Assembly (NCBI GenBank): GCA_043228905.1
Contig: JBHGNT010000011.1
Span: 310,001-374,000 of the forward strand
DNA from: Azolla caroliniana
Taxonomy: Eukaryota > Polypodiophyta
DNA: 64,000 bases
Reading direction: 5' to 3'
Shown: positions 29,884-41,677 of the stretch, piece by piece
Position numbering within the stretch: the first letter of the stretch is position 1
How the letters are laid out: the number at the start of each line of letters is the position of its first letter
The notes under the pieces: model-generated
Seen by the model: the letters and a program-made list of their open reading frames with translations, nothing else
Databases searched by the model: none
Told to the model about the DNA's origin: nothing
Made by a program: the position numbers and the translations under genes

Positions 29884-32800
29884 TATCCTGCCCAATCCGC
29901 ATCTGTTTACCCTTCAAGTCGAATAGACGTATTCGACTTATACATGATGTTGTGATCCATTGTCGAACTAACATACGGTAGTATCCTCTTAGCGCAATCT
30001 AGGTGAATATTTCTCGGATTTTGCATAAACGGCTAAGTAGGCCGACTGAATAGCTTAGGTCAGGTCGCGTAATGGTAAGATAGATCAAGCTACCGATCAA
30101 TTGTTGATACTGAGTCGGTTCAATCTCGGCCGTGCCGGAGTTGGCATCAATCTTGATATTACGATCAAGAAGGGTAGTCACAGGTTTGCACTCTGTCATG
30201 CCGAATTTGTACAGTAAGTTGAGGACGTAGTGCTATTGTGAGATCATTATCCCGACTGGTGTCTGAATTACTTCAATACCTTGCAAGTAATGAAGCTCGT
30301 GCAGGTCTTTCATTTCGAATATGCCGGAAAGAAGTGATTTAACTTTGTTAATCTCGGCGAGATCCTTTCCTCCGATGACCAAATCATCCACGTAAAGGAT
30401 GATGACAATCGGGCTATCCAATGCGTTTCAGATGTAGAGGGAAGTGTCGGATTTTGACATGCGGAACCCGACTTGATGAAGATATTGCGTGATCTTCGAA
30501 TGCCAAGCACGCGATGCTTGTTTGAGGCCATAGAGCGGCTTCTTGAGTCGGCATACGACGTGTGGATGTTTACGCAACTCACATCTGGGTGGTTGAATCA
30601 TATACACTATCTCTTCTAGGTCCCCTTGGAGGAAGGCGTTCTTTACATCCATTTGATGGAGATGCCACCCTTTCGCTGCGGTGAGTGCGATTACGGTTCG
30701 AACAGTGGTCATCTTTGCCACCGGAGCAAAGGTCTCTTCGTAGTCTATGTCGTGCGTTTGCGCGTATCCTTTTGCAACAAGCCGTGCTTTGAAGCGATTT
30801 ACGGATCCATCAGCATTGTGCTTTACCTTGTAGATCCATCTGCAACCAATTGCTTTCTTGTTCGGAGGGAGAGGCATGAGATCCCATGTCTCATTTTTAC
30901 GTAGTGCTTCCATCTCCTCGTTCATTGCATCGACCCATCGTGGATCCTTTCTGGCTTGGGAAAGAGATTCCGATTCTCATACTGATGCTACCTTCATCAT
31001 GAAGGCATAATGATACGCCATGTATTCGTCGTAGCCGTAGCGGCTTATGGGATTCTTCTCTCGCGTGGAGCAACGTGGCTTTTTGGTTGCAGGTTTAGGG
31101 GCTTTCTTCACGCCATCTGCAAGAATGTCAAGGCTTTCGAGCTCATCATCAAGATCAAAATTATCTTCATATTCTTGCATTTTTGCCTTGCCTTTGTCCA
31201 AACTTGGACTTGGCCGAGATGTACTCTGACCGCTCCATGGTTCTAATGGCCCACTCAGCCGTGTCGTAATTGGGCTCTCTTCATGTATCTGCATGAGTCG
31301 ATCATCAGCTCCTATTTGTGTTTCGGAGTCATCCATATCGAGTGGAGTTTGAGTTAATGTAAACTCTGGTGTGTACCAGGATGCAGATTCGTTGAAGACT
31401 ACGTCTCGACTTATTCGAACCTTTCAGCTAGATGGATTATAGCACTTGTACCCCTTCTGTTCGAGTGAGTATCCCACGAGGATGCATTTCTCCGACTTCG
31501 GATCAAGCTTTTGCCGCGTATCATCGGGAATATGTACATAGGAGATAGAGCCGAAAATGCGAACATGCGATAAGCTCGGTTTCTTTCCAAAGAACTTCTC
31601 ATGCGGAGTTATGTAGTGTACTCTAGAGGTTACGCACCTATTCATGAGGTAGACGACTGTATTCACTGCTTCTGCCCAGTACGACTTCGGCAGGTTCTTC
31701 TCGTTCATCATGGCCCGTGCGACTTCAACAATGTGTCGGTTTTTGCGCTTTGCTATGCCGTTTTGTTGTGGTGTGTGACGACATGAGAACTCTCATTTGA
31801 TTCCTTCTTTTCGAAGATACGCTGTGAATTCGTTCGAAAAGTATTCTTTGCCTCCATCTGATCGAAGGCAGCATACATGTCTGCCCATGGCTTTTTCCAC
31901 TTCGGCCTTGAATCTCTAGAAGTGCTCGAACACTTCGCTCTTTTGCTTCATCGGATAGACCCAGGTGTTCCCGGAGAAGTCGTTGACGAACATAACATGA
32001 TAACGACATCCACCGAATGTAGCCGTTTGGGCTGGCCCCCATACATTTGAATGTACGACATCCAAGATTCCTTTGCTCACATTCCGCTCATTCGGTAATA
32101 ATTGATGGCGTTGCTTTCCGAATTGGCATGCTTCGCATACGCCGGTAATCTCCCTTGCCGTGAAGTTTGGGAGTCCGATTATGACTCCTTTTGATTGCAT
32201 GTTCTAGAGCTTCTGGAGATTTATGTGGCCAATTCGCTTGTGCCACAGTTTCAAGTCGGCTTCGACTTTTTGGCCCTTTGCGTACATGGCCAATTTTACC
32301 TCGCTCGACTCGAGGATGAACATACGGCCTTCTCTGCGACCGTGTGCTACGATGTGATCGCCTTTTTCGATGAAGCACCCGTTATTGTTGAAGCGTACCT
32401 GCATTCCTTGTTCTACAATCTGACCCACTAAGATCAGGTTCTTCGTGATTGTTGGGACATGCAGGACATTCTTGAGGGAGGTTTGATCCCTATTATTTCC
32501 GAATGGAACATTTCCAATATGCCGTATTGAGTGAGTCGTGTCATCGCCAGTCTCGACATATCCAGGCTGATCGGGTTTACGTAGTTCTCGGAACCAATCT
32601 TCATGAGATGTCATATGATTGGACGCTCCGGAGTCAACAAACCATACGCTGTTTGAGGCGGAGGCGCGGGTTGAAGCATGTGCGGACATCGAGTGTGCTT
32701 TATGCCTCATTACGAACATTCCGCCACGATCGCTGTAGTCGGAATTTGTTGTGTAGTTGGTGAGTTGTCTACTTGCCTCACGCTTCTTCTTCTGGCACTC

Positions 32801-33705
32801 CTCTTCATAGTCGTTGGGTTTTCCGTAGTACCCGCACTCAGCTGGGTTTCGGCGATTGCTCGGTCCAGCGTTATGACTCCCCCTTGTGCCGAACTCTCTA
32901 GGTCCGTTTCTGTCCGTTTGCCAATGTTGGGAGTTATGCTCTTGGGTTTGACAACCATTATGGCCTTGTCTGTGTCGAACTCTATTTCCATGGCCGAAAT
33001 TTCTTCTATCATCCGACTGAGAGTAGAGCATATGACTGTCTGGTGCATTGCTTCTCTGTAGGGCAATATCGACTGAAGGTTGAAAAAGGAGGGAGGATTC
33101 TCTCTCGTGAGGATAGCCGATCTTATTGCGCCGAAAGGCGATGCTAAGCCTCCGAGGCATATTTGCACCATTTCATCATCATCAATGATGACATTGATTG
33201 ATTCGAGGGCATCGCACAACTCCTTAATCTTCAAGGTGTAGTTGCCGATTGACATATCCCTCTATTGGATGCCATTTAGTTTCTGGCAAAGCTAGAGCTT
33301 GCGTGTGGCCGTATTGGCTGCGAAAATCTTTTTGTGGTTTTCCCACCCCTGCTTTGGCGTTTTCGCTTCTCGAATGTAGCCAAGCATATGATCATGAACG
33401 CATGATGCAAGGCAATACAACACACGACTTGCGGCCTGTTCCCAAGTGGGATAGTCGGTGTGTGTTGGGTTGGGCTGGTTTTCGCGAGCTCCTTCGATGT
33501 AGCTCTAGTAGCTTTGTCCAACAAGGTACTGATGCATCTTGTACTCCCAAGATCCGAAGTTCGTTCTGTCTAGCTTCTCGGTAGGAAGAGCACTTCCCAT
33601 CTGAGTGTTCATGTTGAACTTCTTCTTCTCTATTGATTAGCCGGTTCTATTGGTCGTCGGCGCGCAACAACACACAAGAAATGAGAGGATGATTAAACAA
33701 CCACA

Positions 33706-33718
33706 CGCTCTGATACCA
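33706..33718 (-). other. Primer-binding site of element E
   Basis: On the - strand TGGTATCAGAGCG abuts the 5' LTR of E and matches the initiator tRNA-Met complement. Confidence 0.9.
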
Positions 33719-34017
33719 TGTAAGGAAATGGAGTCGATGGTGATTACACCAGAAGACGATTAGTGTGTGTGTGAGAGAGAGACAATAGACAGAGAGAGAG
33801 AGGGTGAGTGAGAGTTCAAGACAAAGATAGTCAAAGACAATATGTTACATTAACATAAACATCCAACATCATCCAACAGTAACTAAGTTACAAAAGGTTG
33901 GTTTATATACCAACTAAGCTAGGGCAAGTGCCCTTTCTAATATTTACAAAACTAGCATGGAATGTCCATGAGCTAGTATGAAACCTAACTATGGGAAGTT
34001 GAGTTCGATTCTCAACA
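33719..34017 (-). repeat. 5' LTR of element E
   Basis: This 299-bp LTR, with TGTAAGGAAATG at its + strand left edge and CTCAACA at its right, has a moderate number of differences from 22702-23002. Confidence 0.93.
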
Positions 34018-36708
34018 CTGCGATTAGATGGTGGAAAGGAGTACTTTTCCGCCCAATTCAACAACTATCTGCAAAAAATGGGAATTCGGCGAGAATTCAG
34101 TTGCAGGTATACGCCGGAGCAAAACAGCGTAGCCGAGAGGAAGAATCGTTCGATTGTAGATGCGGCAAGGGCGATGTTAGAAGAGAAGAGCATGCCCAAG
34201 TTTTACTGGGCCGAAGCCGTTTGGACTACAATCTACATCCAAAATTGGATCGGAGAAAAAGTGTCTACCATGAGCTATATTTCGGAAGGAAGCCGAATCT
34301 ACAACACTTGAGAGTTTTCGGCAGCATTGCATATGTGCACGTGCCGAAGGAGAGGAGGAGGAAGCTAGATGCCAAGGCCGAGAAATGCATCTTGGTCAGC
34401 TATTCAGACGAGCAGAAGGGGTATAATTGCAATAAACCCTGAACGAAGGAAGTACGCGTAATCCGTGACGTCGTGTTCGACGAGTCTGCTTCGTGGCACT
34501 TGCCCTCTCCTCCAATGCCTCTGGACTCCATTCCAAATTCTGAAAACGAAGCCAGCGAGGCTGAAATGCCTCCGCATGATGAGGACATCGGAGCTATAGG
34601 AGAGAGTCCGATCTCATTCCGGCTAAGTGGGCTGAATGAGGGGTTGGGCCAAGATGGTCAACCAGATGATGAGATAGCGAGTAGTGGAGACTCGGCCGTG
34701 TTTTCTCCGTGCAAGAAGCCAAGGAGACGGCTTACGCGCAAGGAAAAAGGGAAGAAGAAATTGCCGGATTATGGTGCGGACAGGATCGAGTCGGATCGAC
34801 ACGTATCCGGGTCCGAGGAAAGCGAGGGAGGTTCTTCGAGAGTGAAGTCCGTGTCACATGAGAAGGTTTCAACATCGGGTAATAAGCAATTACGCCCATC
34901 TACCCACCAAAGGAACCTCGTTGTGTGATTTGGGTACAATGAGTACATGGCGCATCACTATGCGTACATGACCCGTGTAGCGGAAGTGCGTGAGCCGGAG
35001 AGCTACGTAGAAGTGGCAAAAGACGCGAACTGGTGTGCCGCTATGGAGGAATAGATGCGCGCATTAGTGGAGAATGAGACTTGGAACCTGGTTGACGCAC
35101 CGAAGGGTGTGAAGCCGATCGGATGCAGATGGTTGTATAAGGTGAAATACAACACCAATAGCTCCGTCAACCGTTACAAGGCCCGGTTAGTTGCGAAAGG
35201 CTACGCGCAGAAGCACGGTGTGGATTACGAAGAGACCTTCGTGCATGTCGCGAAGATGACTACCGTGCGAGTCTTGCTAAGCCGTAGCAACGGCGAAGGG
35301 GTGGCACTTACATAAGATGGATGTAAAGAATACATTCCTACAAGGCGAGCTTCAGGAACAAGTGTACATGGTACAACCCCCCGGATTTCTATCCGAACAA
35401 GACACTTCGGCTGTGTGCCGACTGAAGAAGTCATTATACGGCCTAAAGCAAGGCCTGCGAGCTTCGAACGCAAAGATTACGCAACAGTAGCGTAAGATGG
35501 GGTTTGCGCCATCAAAGTTGGACTCTTCACCGTTTGTTCGGCAAGGTCAACACGGACCGGTTAGTCTCCTTTTATATGTTGAGGATTTAGTCATCGTCGG
35601 TGCCGACCTGAACGAAATCCATCGCGTGAAGCGTCAGCTTGTTGCATCATTCGAAATGAAGGATCTTGGCGACCTTCATTACTTCCTCGGGATTGAAGTG
35701 ATCCATACCCCCGAAGATATACTGATAAGCCATCGCCATTACGCGCTGAATATGCTCTTCAAGTTCGGGATGGCAGATTGTAAGCCCATCTCAACTCCTC
35801 TAGATAGAACCATCAAGCTTCGACCTGACTCTGGAAAGGTATGTGACCCGACGAGGTTCCGACAGATAGTCGGAAGCCTCATATACTTGACCATCACCCG
35901 GCCTGAACTCAGTTACCCAGTCAGAGTGATTAGTCTGTTCATGGCGCAACCTACTAGGGAGCACCTTTAGTGTGCGCAACGCGTACTCTAATACATAAGC
36001 GGCACTAAGGACCAGGGGCTACTATATTGGACCGGTACAACCGTACAGTTAGTCGGCTACACCAATGCAAATTGGGCTAGGGACACCGTCGATCGCCGAT
36101 CCACATCTGGTTTCGTGTTCTTCCTTGGGAGTGTTGCGATCGCATGGAGTAGCAAGAAGCAGCCGACAGTTGCGCTGTCAAGCACTGAAGCTGAATACTG
36201 AGGAGCAGCTGTCACAACATGTGAAGCCATATGGCTGAAGAGGCTACTCAAGGATCTGCAGGTGGAGGTGTCTGCTCCGACGACGATCTACTACGACAAC
36301 CTCAGTAACATTTAGTTAGCGAAGAATCCCGTCTTCCACGCCCGGACCAAGCACATTGAGGTGCACTACCACTTTGTCCGCGAGCGTTTCCTCTCCGGTG
36401 AAGTCGAACTTCACTATGTCTCGACGGATTGGCAGAACGCCGACATCTTCACCAAGCCCCTTGGTCTCGACAAGTTGTGGAAATTCTTGGGTGCGCTTGG
36501 TTTGTGGCACCTCGATGTGCCGAACTTGAGGAGGAGAGAAACCTCGAATGACCGCGGAAGGGGGAGAGAAGTTCTGAAAGATCGTAACACCGAATCGGAA
36601 CAGTTCGAAAGCGGATATAAGGGGAGCAATCGTAAGAAAGAGCCCAAGCTAGTCAAGCATGGGGGAGATGAAGCCAACAAGGGCAAGAAGACCGAAGACG
36701 AGTTGTAG
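34018..36708 (+). pseudogene. Element F integrase C-part, RT and RNase H
   Basis: After E, F resumes with LRLDGGKEYFSAQF and YTPEQNSVAERKNRSIVDAARAM (integrase), the LRVFGSIAYVHVPKERR block, an acidic linker, and RT from [23 protein letters not shown] to LLYVEDLVIVGADLNEI. YVED replaces the catalytic YVDD. RNase H shows STSGFVFFLGSVAIAWSSKK, STEAEY and ARTKHIEVHYHFVRER, and a lysine-rich tail ends at 36708. Stops occur at about 34441, 34927, 35053, 35313, 35488, 35968 and 36199. The lost aspartate and the stops show it is dead. Confidence 0.9.
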
Positions 36709-36973
36709 ACAGCCAACTCGGATGAGAGTGAAAATCGATCGGATGTTTGATTCAGACATGCTGGATCAACCTAGGGCCAAGCGGAAGAGAAGGTAGCAGA
36801 AGAGACGCCAACACCACCGTGACAGTAAGGGAGCTGAGAAGGGCCGTGCGAACAAATAAGCCGACTGGAAAGGTCGAGGCGCGCAGAATTGAATGGGTCG
36901 AGGAGCGCGAATGAGGTGTGAAGCCAGGAGGAACCAAAGTAGTGATTTGGACGATCCCGAAGAAGCTCAAGTT

Positions 36974-36988
36974 GAACTTGAGGGGAAG
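36974..36988 (+). other. Polypurine tract of element F
   Basis: GAACTTGAGGGGAAG immediately precedes the 3' LTR of F. Confidence 0.75.
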
Positions 36989-37480
36989 TGTTGAGATACA
37001 AGCTCAACATAAGCTGGACTGGTGCGTAAACCAGGTGCGTAAACCGGTACACAACGAGGAGCCGTAGCGGTGCGGAAACCGCGAGGCCGTTGGAAAGATA
37101 TTCTGAGTAGGAATATGTTTTGGGAGTTAGTGTAGAGCTCAATTAATGAGCATTGATGTACTTGTCAGTACTTCTGTCAGTCCATATGGACTTGTATAAA
37201 AGCGCTCATTGAGCACATTCTATGTACAAAGAATGAACATTATTTTTTAATAGAGTTTTGTGTGTTTACTCTCTCTGTCTCTCTCTCGCATACTGTGTGT
37301 ACATGCTCACAGAGCACATTCTATGTACAGAGAACGAACATTATTTTTTAATAGAGTTTTGTGTGTTTACTCTCTCTGTCTGTCTCTCTCGCGTACTGTG
37401 TGTACCCAAGCTCTCCATTAAACTTGTGTTTTCTATGTTCAGTTTTCTATTCCTTGCTTCCGCACGTTATTCTTTTTACA
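36989..37480 (+). repeat. 3' LTR of element F, with internal tandem duplication
   Basis: At 492 bp this LTR is longer than its 380-bp partner, mainly because a segment beginning GAGCACATTCTATGTAC is present twice, at 37211 and 37312, a 101-bp period. Confidence 0.92.
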
Positions 37481-37485
37481 AGAAG

Positions 37486-39008
37486 AAATGGATTCCTTGC
37501 ATGAGAACCTAACTTATGAGTTAATGGAGCTGCCTGATGGTAAGAAGGCACTTAGAAACAAATGGGTCTATAAACTAAAGACTGGTGAAGACGGAAGTAC
37601 ACCCAGGTATAAGGCCCGCATTGTCATAAAGGGATTTCAACAGAAAAAGGGTGTTGATTTTGATGAGATTTTTGCTCCAGTTGTGAAGATGACCTCTATC
37701 CGGATTGTTTTGAGTATGGCTACTAGTATGAATCTTTAAATCGAACAGTTGGATGTTAAAACAACTTTCTTGCATGGTGAGTTAGAAGAGGAAATCTATA
37801 TGCAACAGCTGGAAGGCTTTGAGGTAAAAGGAAAAGAGAACCTCGTGTGCAGGCTGAAGAAAAGCTTGTATGGTTGAAAGCAAGCTCCACGACAATGGTA
37901 TAAGAAATTTGAGTCCTTCATGTTGGAACATGGATTCCACAAAACACAAGCCGATCATTGTGTATTTGTGAAAAAGTATAATGAAGGTGATTTTCTTATT
38001 CTGTTGTTGTATGTGGATGATATGTTGGTTGTTGGACAGGATGTTAAAAAGATTGCAAGCTTGAAGAAAGCATTGAGGAAATCGTTTGCCATGAAAGACT
38101 AAGGACTAGTAAAACAAATTTTGGGAATGCATATAGTCTAGGAGAGGACTGAAAACATGTTATGGCTATCACAAGACAAATATGTGACAAAAGTTTTGCA
38201 AAGGTTTAACATGTACAATGAAAAATCGGTTGGATCTCCATTACTGATGGATTGTAAGTTAAATTCAGGACAATGTCCGAAAACTGAGAAATATAAGGCA
38301 GAGATGAGGAGAGTGATGTATGCTTCCGCTGTTGGTAGTCTTATGTATGCTATGGTTTGCACAAGGCCTGATATTGCATTCGCTGTTGGAACAGTTAGTT
38401 GTTACGTGAGTAATCTTGGAAAGGAGCATTGGGCAGCCGTAAAATGGATTCTTAGATACCTCAAAGGAACTTCAGGTGTATGCCTTAGATATGGCTCCGG
38501 GAAACCTATGCTAGAAGGTTTCACAGATTCTGATATGTCGGGTGATGTAGATTCCAGCCGATCCACATCAGGGTATGTGATGACGTACTAAGAGGGAGCT
38601 GTGTCATGGCAATCAAGATTGCAAAAGGTTGTGGTTTTGTCAACCACCGAGGCTGAGTATATGGCTGTAGTGGAAGTTGGAAAAGAATTGATCTAGATGA
38701 GAGAGTTCTTGAGCAAACTAGGAATGAAGCAAGAGAAGTACTTACTTAATTGTGACAATCAAAGTGCTATCCATTTGGCTAAGAATGCTACCTACCACTC
38801 TCGTACAAAGCACATTCAAAGAAGGTATCATGGGTTGCGAGAAAGAGTGGAAGAAAACGAGTTTGTTCTAGCGAAGATCCACACTGAAGAAAATGGATCA
38901 GACATGGTCACAAAAATATTATTTATAGAAAAACTCGTTGCGTGCCGGAAAAAGATTGGTTTGGTTGATTCTCCCCTTACAGGAGTGAAGGGGGAGTTTG
39001 TTATGTAA
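37486..39008 (+). pseudogene. Element A RT and RNase H
   Basis: The sequence reads EMDSLHENLTYELMEL, WVYKLKTGEDG, KGVDFDEIFAPVVKMTSI, LLYVDDMLVVG, CTRPDIAFAVGTVS, FTDSDMSGDVDSSRSTSGY, STTEAEYMA and CDNQSAIHLA-like NCDNQSAIHLA, parallel to elements C and D. The YVDD motif is intact. Stops at 37737, 37876, 38101, 38140, 38588 and 38694 break the frame. The polypurine tract GTGAAGGGGGAGTT (38985-38998) follows. Confidence 0.93.
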
Positions 39009-39827
39009 AGGTGTCCCTCCTTGCGGGGCAGTTGGCCAAAAAGTCGACTTAAGAGTCGACTGGTCGAAATCGGTTGAGAAGTTGAAATGAGTCGGCTGAC
39101 CGAAATCAGCCAAAAAGAGTCCATTGACCGAATTTGGCCGAAATCGGTCGGAGAGCAAAAAGAATAGTCGATTTGCTGAAGAACCGAATTAGGGGTCGAC
39201 TGACTGAATTTGGTGAGAAAGCCGAATTCGAACTTAATCGAATAGGAGTTCAGAGAAATATATAAATATGTATGTATGAAATGACTTAGTGTATATATAC
39301 TAATAGGCGTAGTAGTGTGTCTGTATGTGGTATAACTTACTAGAAGTAAAACAGTGAGAAAAAGGGGGGAAAATATATATAACGTAAGTGAGTGCATGAG
39401 ATATACATATATATGTGTGAGTGAAAAACGAGTAGAAATATAAGCGTGACTCAGAGAACGATAGAGTATCTACACTGTAGCGGCTGTGTAAGTGCCATAC
39501 CTCAGAAGCTGAGAGTGAGAAGAAAAGGTGTGTGAAACAGAAAAGAAGAGAGATTAAAACAGAGAAGCTAAGGAGGTTTCGAATGGGAAAGTCCTCTACA
39601 TATTAGGGTTTGGAATGCTCATCTGAGATTGTGGTTTCAGAGAACATTCAGACCAGATCAGGTGCTTTCATTTTATGGTTGTATTTTGAATTCCGTTACA
39701 GTGGAAATTTTTTGTTCCGTGGTTTTTCCCTAAAATCAGGGGTTTCCACGTAAATCGTGTGTTACTCCTCATTTCCTGTTTGTGTTTAAGTAGATTTCGT
39801 AATTTCTAATTGAGTGAACACTTAACA
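38999..39827 (+). repeat. 3' LTR of element A
   Basis: This 829-bp LTR begins TGTTATGTAAAGG and ends GAACACTTAACA. The first 240 bp is rich in GTCGACT and AAATCGG repeats. A candidate TSD, TTTCT (39828-39832), follows, but its partner lies outside the window. Confidence 0.92.
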
Positions 39828-40377
39828 TTTCTGTGGTCGGCAATGCCTTCGTATTTCCACCTCCTCCACATCATATATTTGCACAACTCATGTCTGACGT
39901 ATTAACTGATAACTTTAAACTGTTTAATGATTTTTGAAACATCATTCTCGATTAGAAAGTATCATATGAAACTATGGGGACAAAGTATTTCATGAATAAT
40001 AATAAGACGAATCCCTAAACAAACGTACGTATGCATTTGTGGATATATATATGCATCTATATAATCTTCCCACTTTTCTGTAGGACACATGTGTAATTTT
40101 CCCTTGTTTAATAATATTTTGAAAGATCTTACACACTTATCCATTAAACAACAAGTGCAAGATCTATAGCCTCAGTTTTAATTTATTCATGAGTTTGTTA
40201 TGTTTGATTATTTAATTAATTTGGCTGAAATGTTTTCTAATTTAATATTTTCTTCATTAATTATTTATAAACTAATTGTCTTTATTAATTAATTTGATTT
40301 AAATGCTCTGGTTTAAACAGTTTGGTTTCAAGTACCCTTAATGGTTTAGTGAAATGGTTTTGGTTTAAATTGTTAGA
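39828..40377. other. AT-rich intergenic DNA
   Basis: Flanking DNA to the right of the nest. I see no coding frame, repeat or RNA gene that I can support. Confidence 0.5.
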
Positions 40378-41677
40378 GGCAGGGCCTAAATTTGACGGGT
40401 TAGTATTAAAGTTTTTTTATGGGCATTTTTTAAAGATGTATGTCATATGACACAAGAGTGCAAAAACTAACATGTCATTTGACATACAAATTTTCATAAT
40501 GAAAGTTTTATATGATGCTTCGTTGTTATACATTTCATTACTATAGAAAGTACACAAAGATGTAACAATCGGCAACGATTTGGTTCGGTTTGAGAGGGTC
40601 CAAACCAAACCATTAATTTTTTAAAAACCTAAACCGAACCGAACCACGAAACCGTTAAACCGAACCGTTAAAAAAAAATTAAAAATCGTAAAAACCGCAG
40701 TATCGTGGTTCGGTTTCAATTTTCAACTTAGGTCGAATTTAAATTTTTAAATTTTTAAATTTTTAAAATTACAGTATTTCATGTTTTAAAATTTTTACAT
40801 TTTTAAAGATGTTCCTAAATTGAGAATAAGGTCTAAAAATGAAAAGATTGTTTAAAAATGATTTTTTAAAAATTTAAATTTTTTTTTGAAATTTTTTAAA
40901 AAAATAATAAAAAATAGAAAATCGTTAAACCGTTTAAACTACGGGTTTTGACTGCTGAAACCAAACTGAAACCGAACCAAACCATTTACGAACCAAACCA
41001 AACCAAACCGCTAAAACCATTAAGTTGTTAAGCCGCGGTTTCGCGGTTCGGTTCGGTTCAAACAGAACCATTGCCGATTGTTACAAAGATGCACAAATAA
41101 ACATAACTACCTCACAAAGATAATGAAATACATAAAATTAATATTCTGTTAATGTTTTTACTGGAAAAAAAAAAAGAAAAAAGAAAAAAGGTTAGTAAAT
41201 ATTTAGTTTTTACTTAAAAATTTTAGGTAAGTAATAAGATTTAGTTGTTAAAACTTAAATCATTGAAATCAAACCTAAACTTTACACTCTTAAAGTATAT
41301 ATTTAATAAAGGTTATTGTTTAAAATTTCAGTCAAATTTCAACTAATATTATTAGTAAAGAAATTAAGAATAAATATTTGAGAATATATACCATTATTAC
41401 ATGATAATGATATTATTTTAAGTGTTATAAAAAACATATAATTTTTTGGAAAAAAATTATATAGTATAAATATATTATTATACACACTTCATATCTATAA
41501 TAAGTGATATATATGTATATATAATATATATGACATGGAAAATAGAATTTTAACATGTCATTTGAAATGCATAATTTGTAGGGGCCTTTCGCATGAAAAA
41601 TGGATATTGAAACTTTATATGTCACTTGACGGGCAAAATGGCCTTTGATGGGCATTACACCTGTCAAATTCCTGCCC
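40378..41677. repeat. Possible outer inverted-repeat element around the MITE
   Basis: GGCAGGGCCTAAATTTGACGG (40378 on) and CCTGTCAAATTCCTGCCC (ending 41677) are imperfect inverted repeats. Weaker inward matches follow, such as GACATGTTA / TAACATGTCATTTGA and AAAGTTTTATATG. No TSD is visible, so this is an old or doubtful element. Confidence 0.4.
40563..41083. mobile_element. MITE, 521 bp, hAT-like by target duplication
   Basis: The ends TAACAATCGGCAA and TTGCCGATTGTTA are exact inverted repeats, and weaker complementarity continues inward through GGTTCGGTTT / AACCGAACC blocks. The flanks CAAAGATG (40555-40562) and CAAAGATG (41084-41091) are a perfect 8-bp duplication, typical of hAT transposons. 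There is no coding capacity. Confidence 0.88.

Larger units (their letters stand above)
23092..33612 (-). pseudogene. Element E gag-pol, broken and split by insertions
   Basis: Gag starts at 33612 (MNTQMGSALPTEKLD) with a stop soon after. The knuckle near 32830 is damaged (CGYYGKPNDYEEEC), while the protease VDSGASNHMTS (about 32640) looks intact. Integrase pieces lie at 32300-31430 (LWHKRIGHINLQKL, then a stop), RT at 30925-30233 with a VDDL catalytic motif, and RT end/RNase H at 30199-29884, 29119-29001 and 23499-23092 (GYKADRRSMSGFVFSL, LYCDNMSNIYLARNPVFHARTKHIE). Joining across D and the solo LTR restores the RNase H order. It cannot make enzymes now. Confidence 0.92.
22702..34017 (-). 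mobile_element. Copia element E (degenerate), inside F
   Basis: The short LTRs are 22702-23002 and 33719-34017, with perfect TSD CTGCG (22697-22701 and 34018-34022). The primer-binding site is at 33706-33718 on the - strand. Its RNase H region is split by element D (23500-29000) and a solo LTR (29120-29883). Gag, protease, integrase, RT and RNase H are all present but carry stops. A third LTR of this family stands at 50816-51124. Confidence 0.94.
20440..37480 (+). mobile_element. Copia element F (degenerate), split by element E
   Basis: The LTRs are 20440-20819 and 36989-37480, with TSD AGAAG (20435-20439 and 37481-37485). F's own internal DNA is 20820-22701 and 34018-36988. It encodes gag, zinc knuckle, protease, integrase, RT and RNase H, with many stops. 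Its gag (SLPTEKLDRNNYTSW) and that of E (LPTEKLDRTNFGSW) are alike, so E and F are related lineages, distinct from A, C, D and H. Confidence 0.93.
259..39827 (+). mobile_element. Copia element A (Tork/Tnt1-like), host of the nested insertions
   Basis: A is a degenerate Ty1/copia element whose two LTRs lie almost 38 kb apart because several younger elements have landed in it. Its own pieces are 259-1339, 1895-3500, 14132-14756, 20374-20439 and 37481-39827. Read in order they give gag, CCHC knuckle, protease, GAG-pre-integrase, integrase, RT and RNase H in the usual copia order, closely parallel to element C. The 5' LTR is interrupted by another LTR at the window edge. Many in-frame stops, a damaged zinc knuckle and a damaged protease motif show it is dead. 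It is the oldest layer of the nest. Confidence 0.93.
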
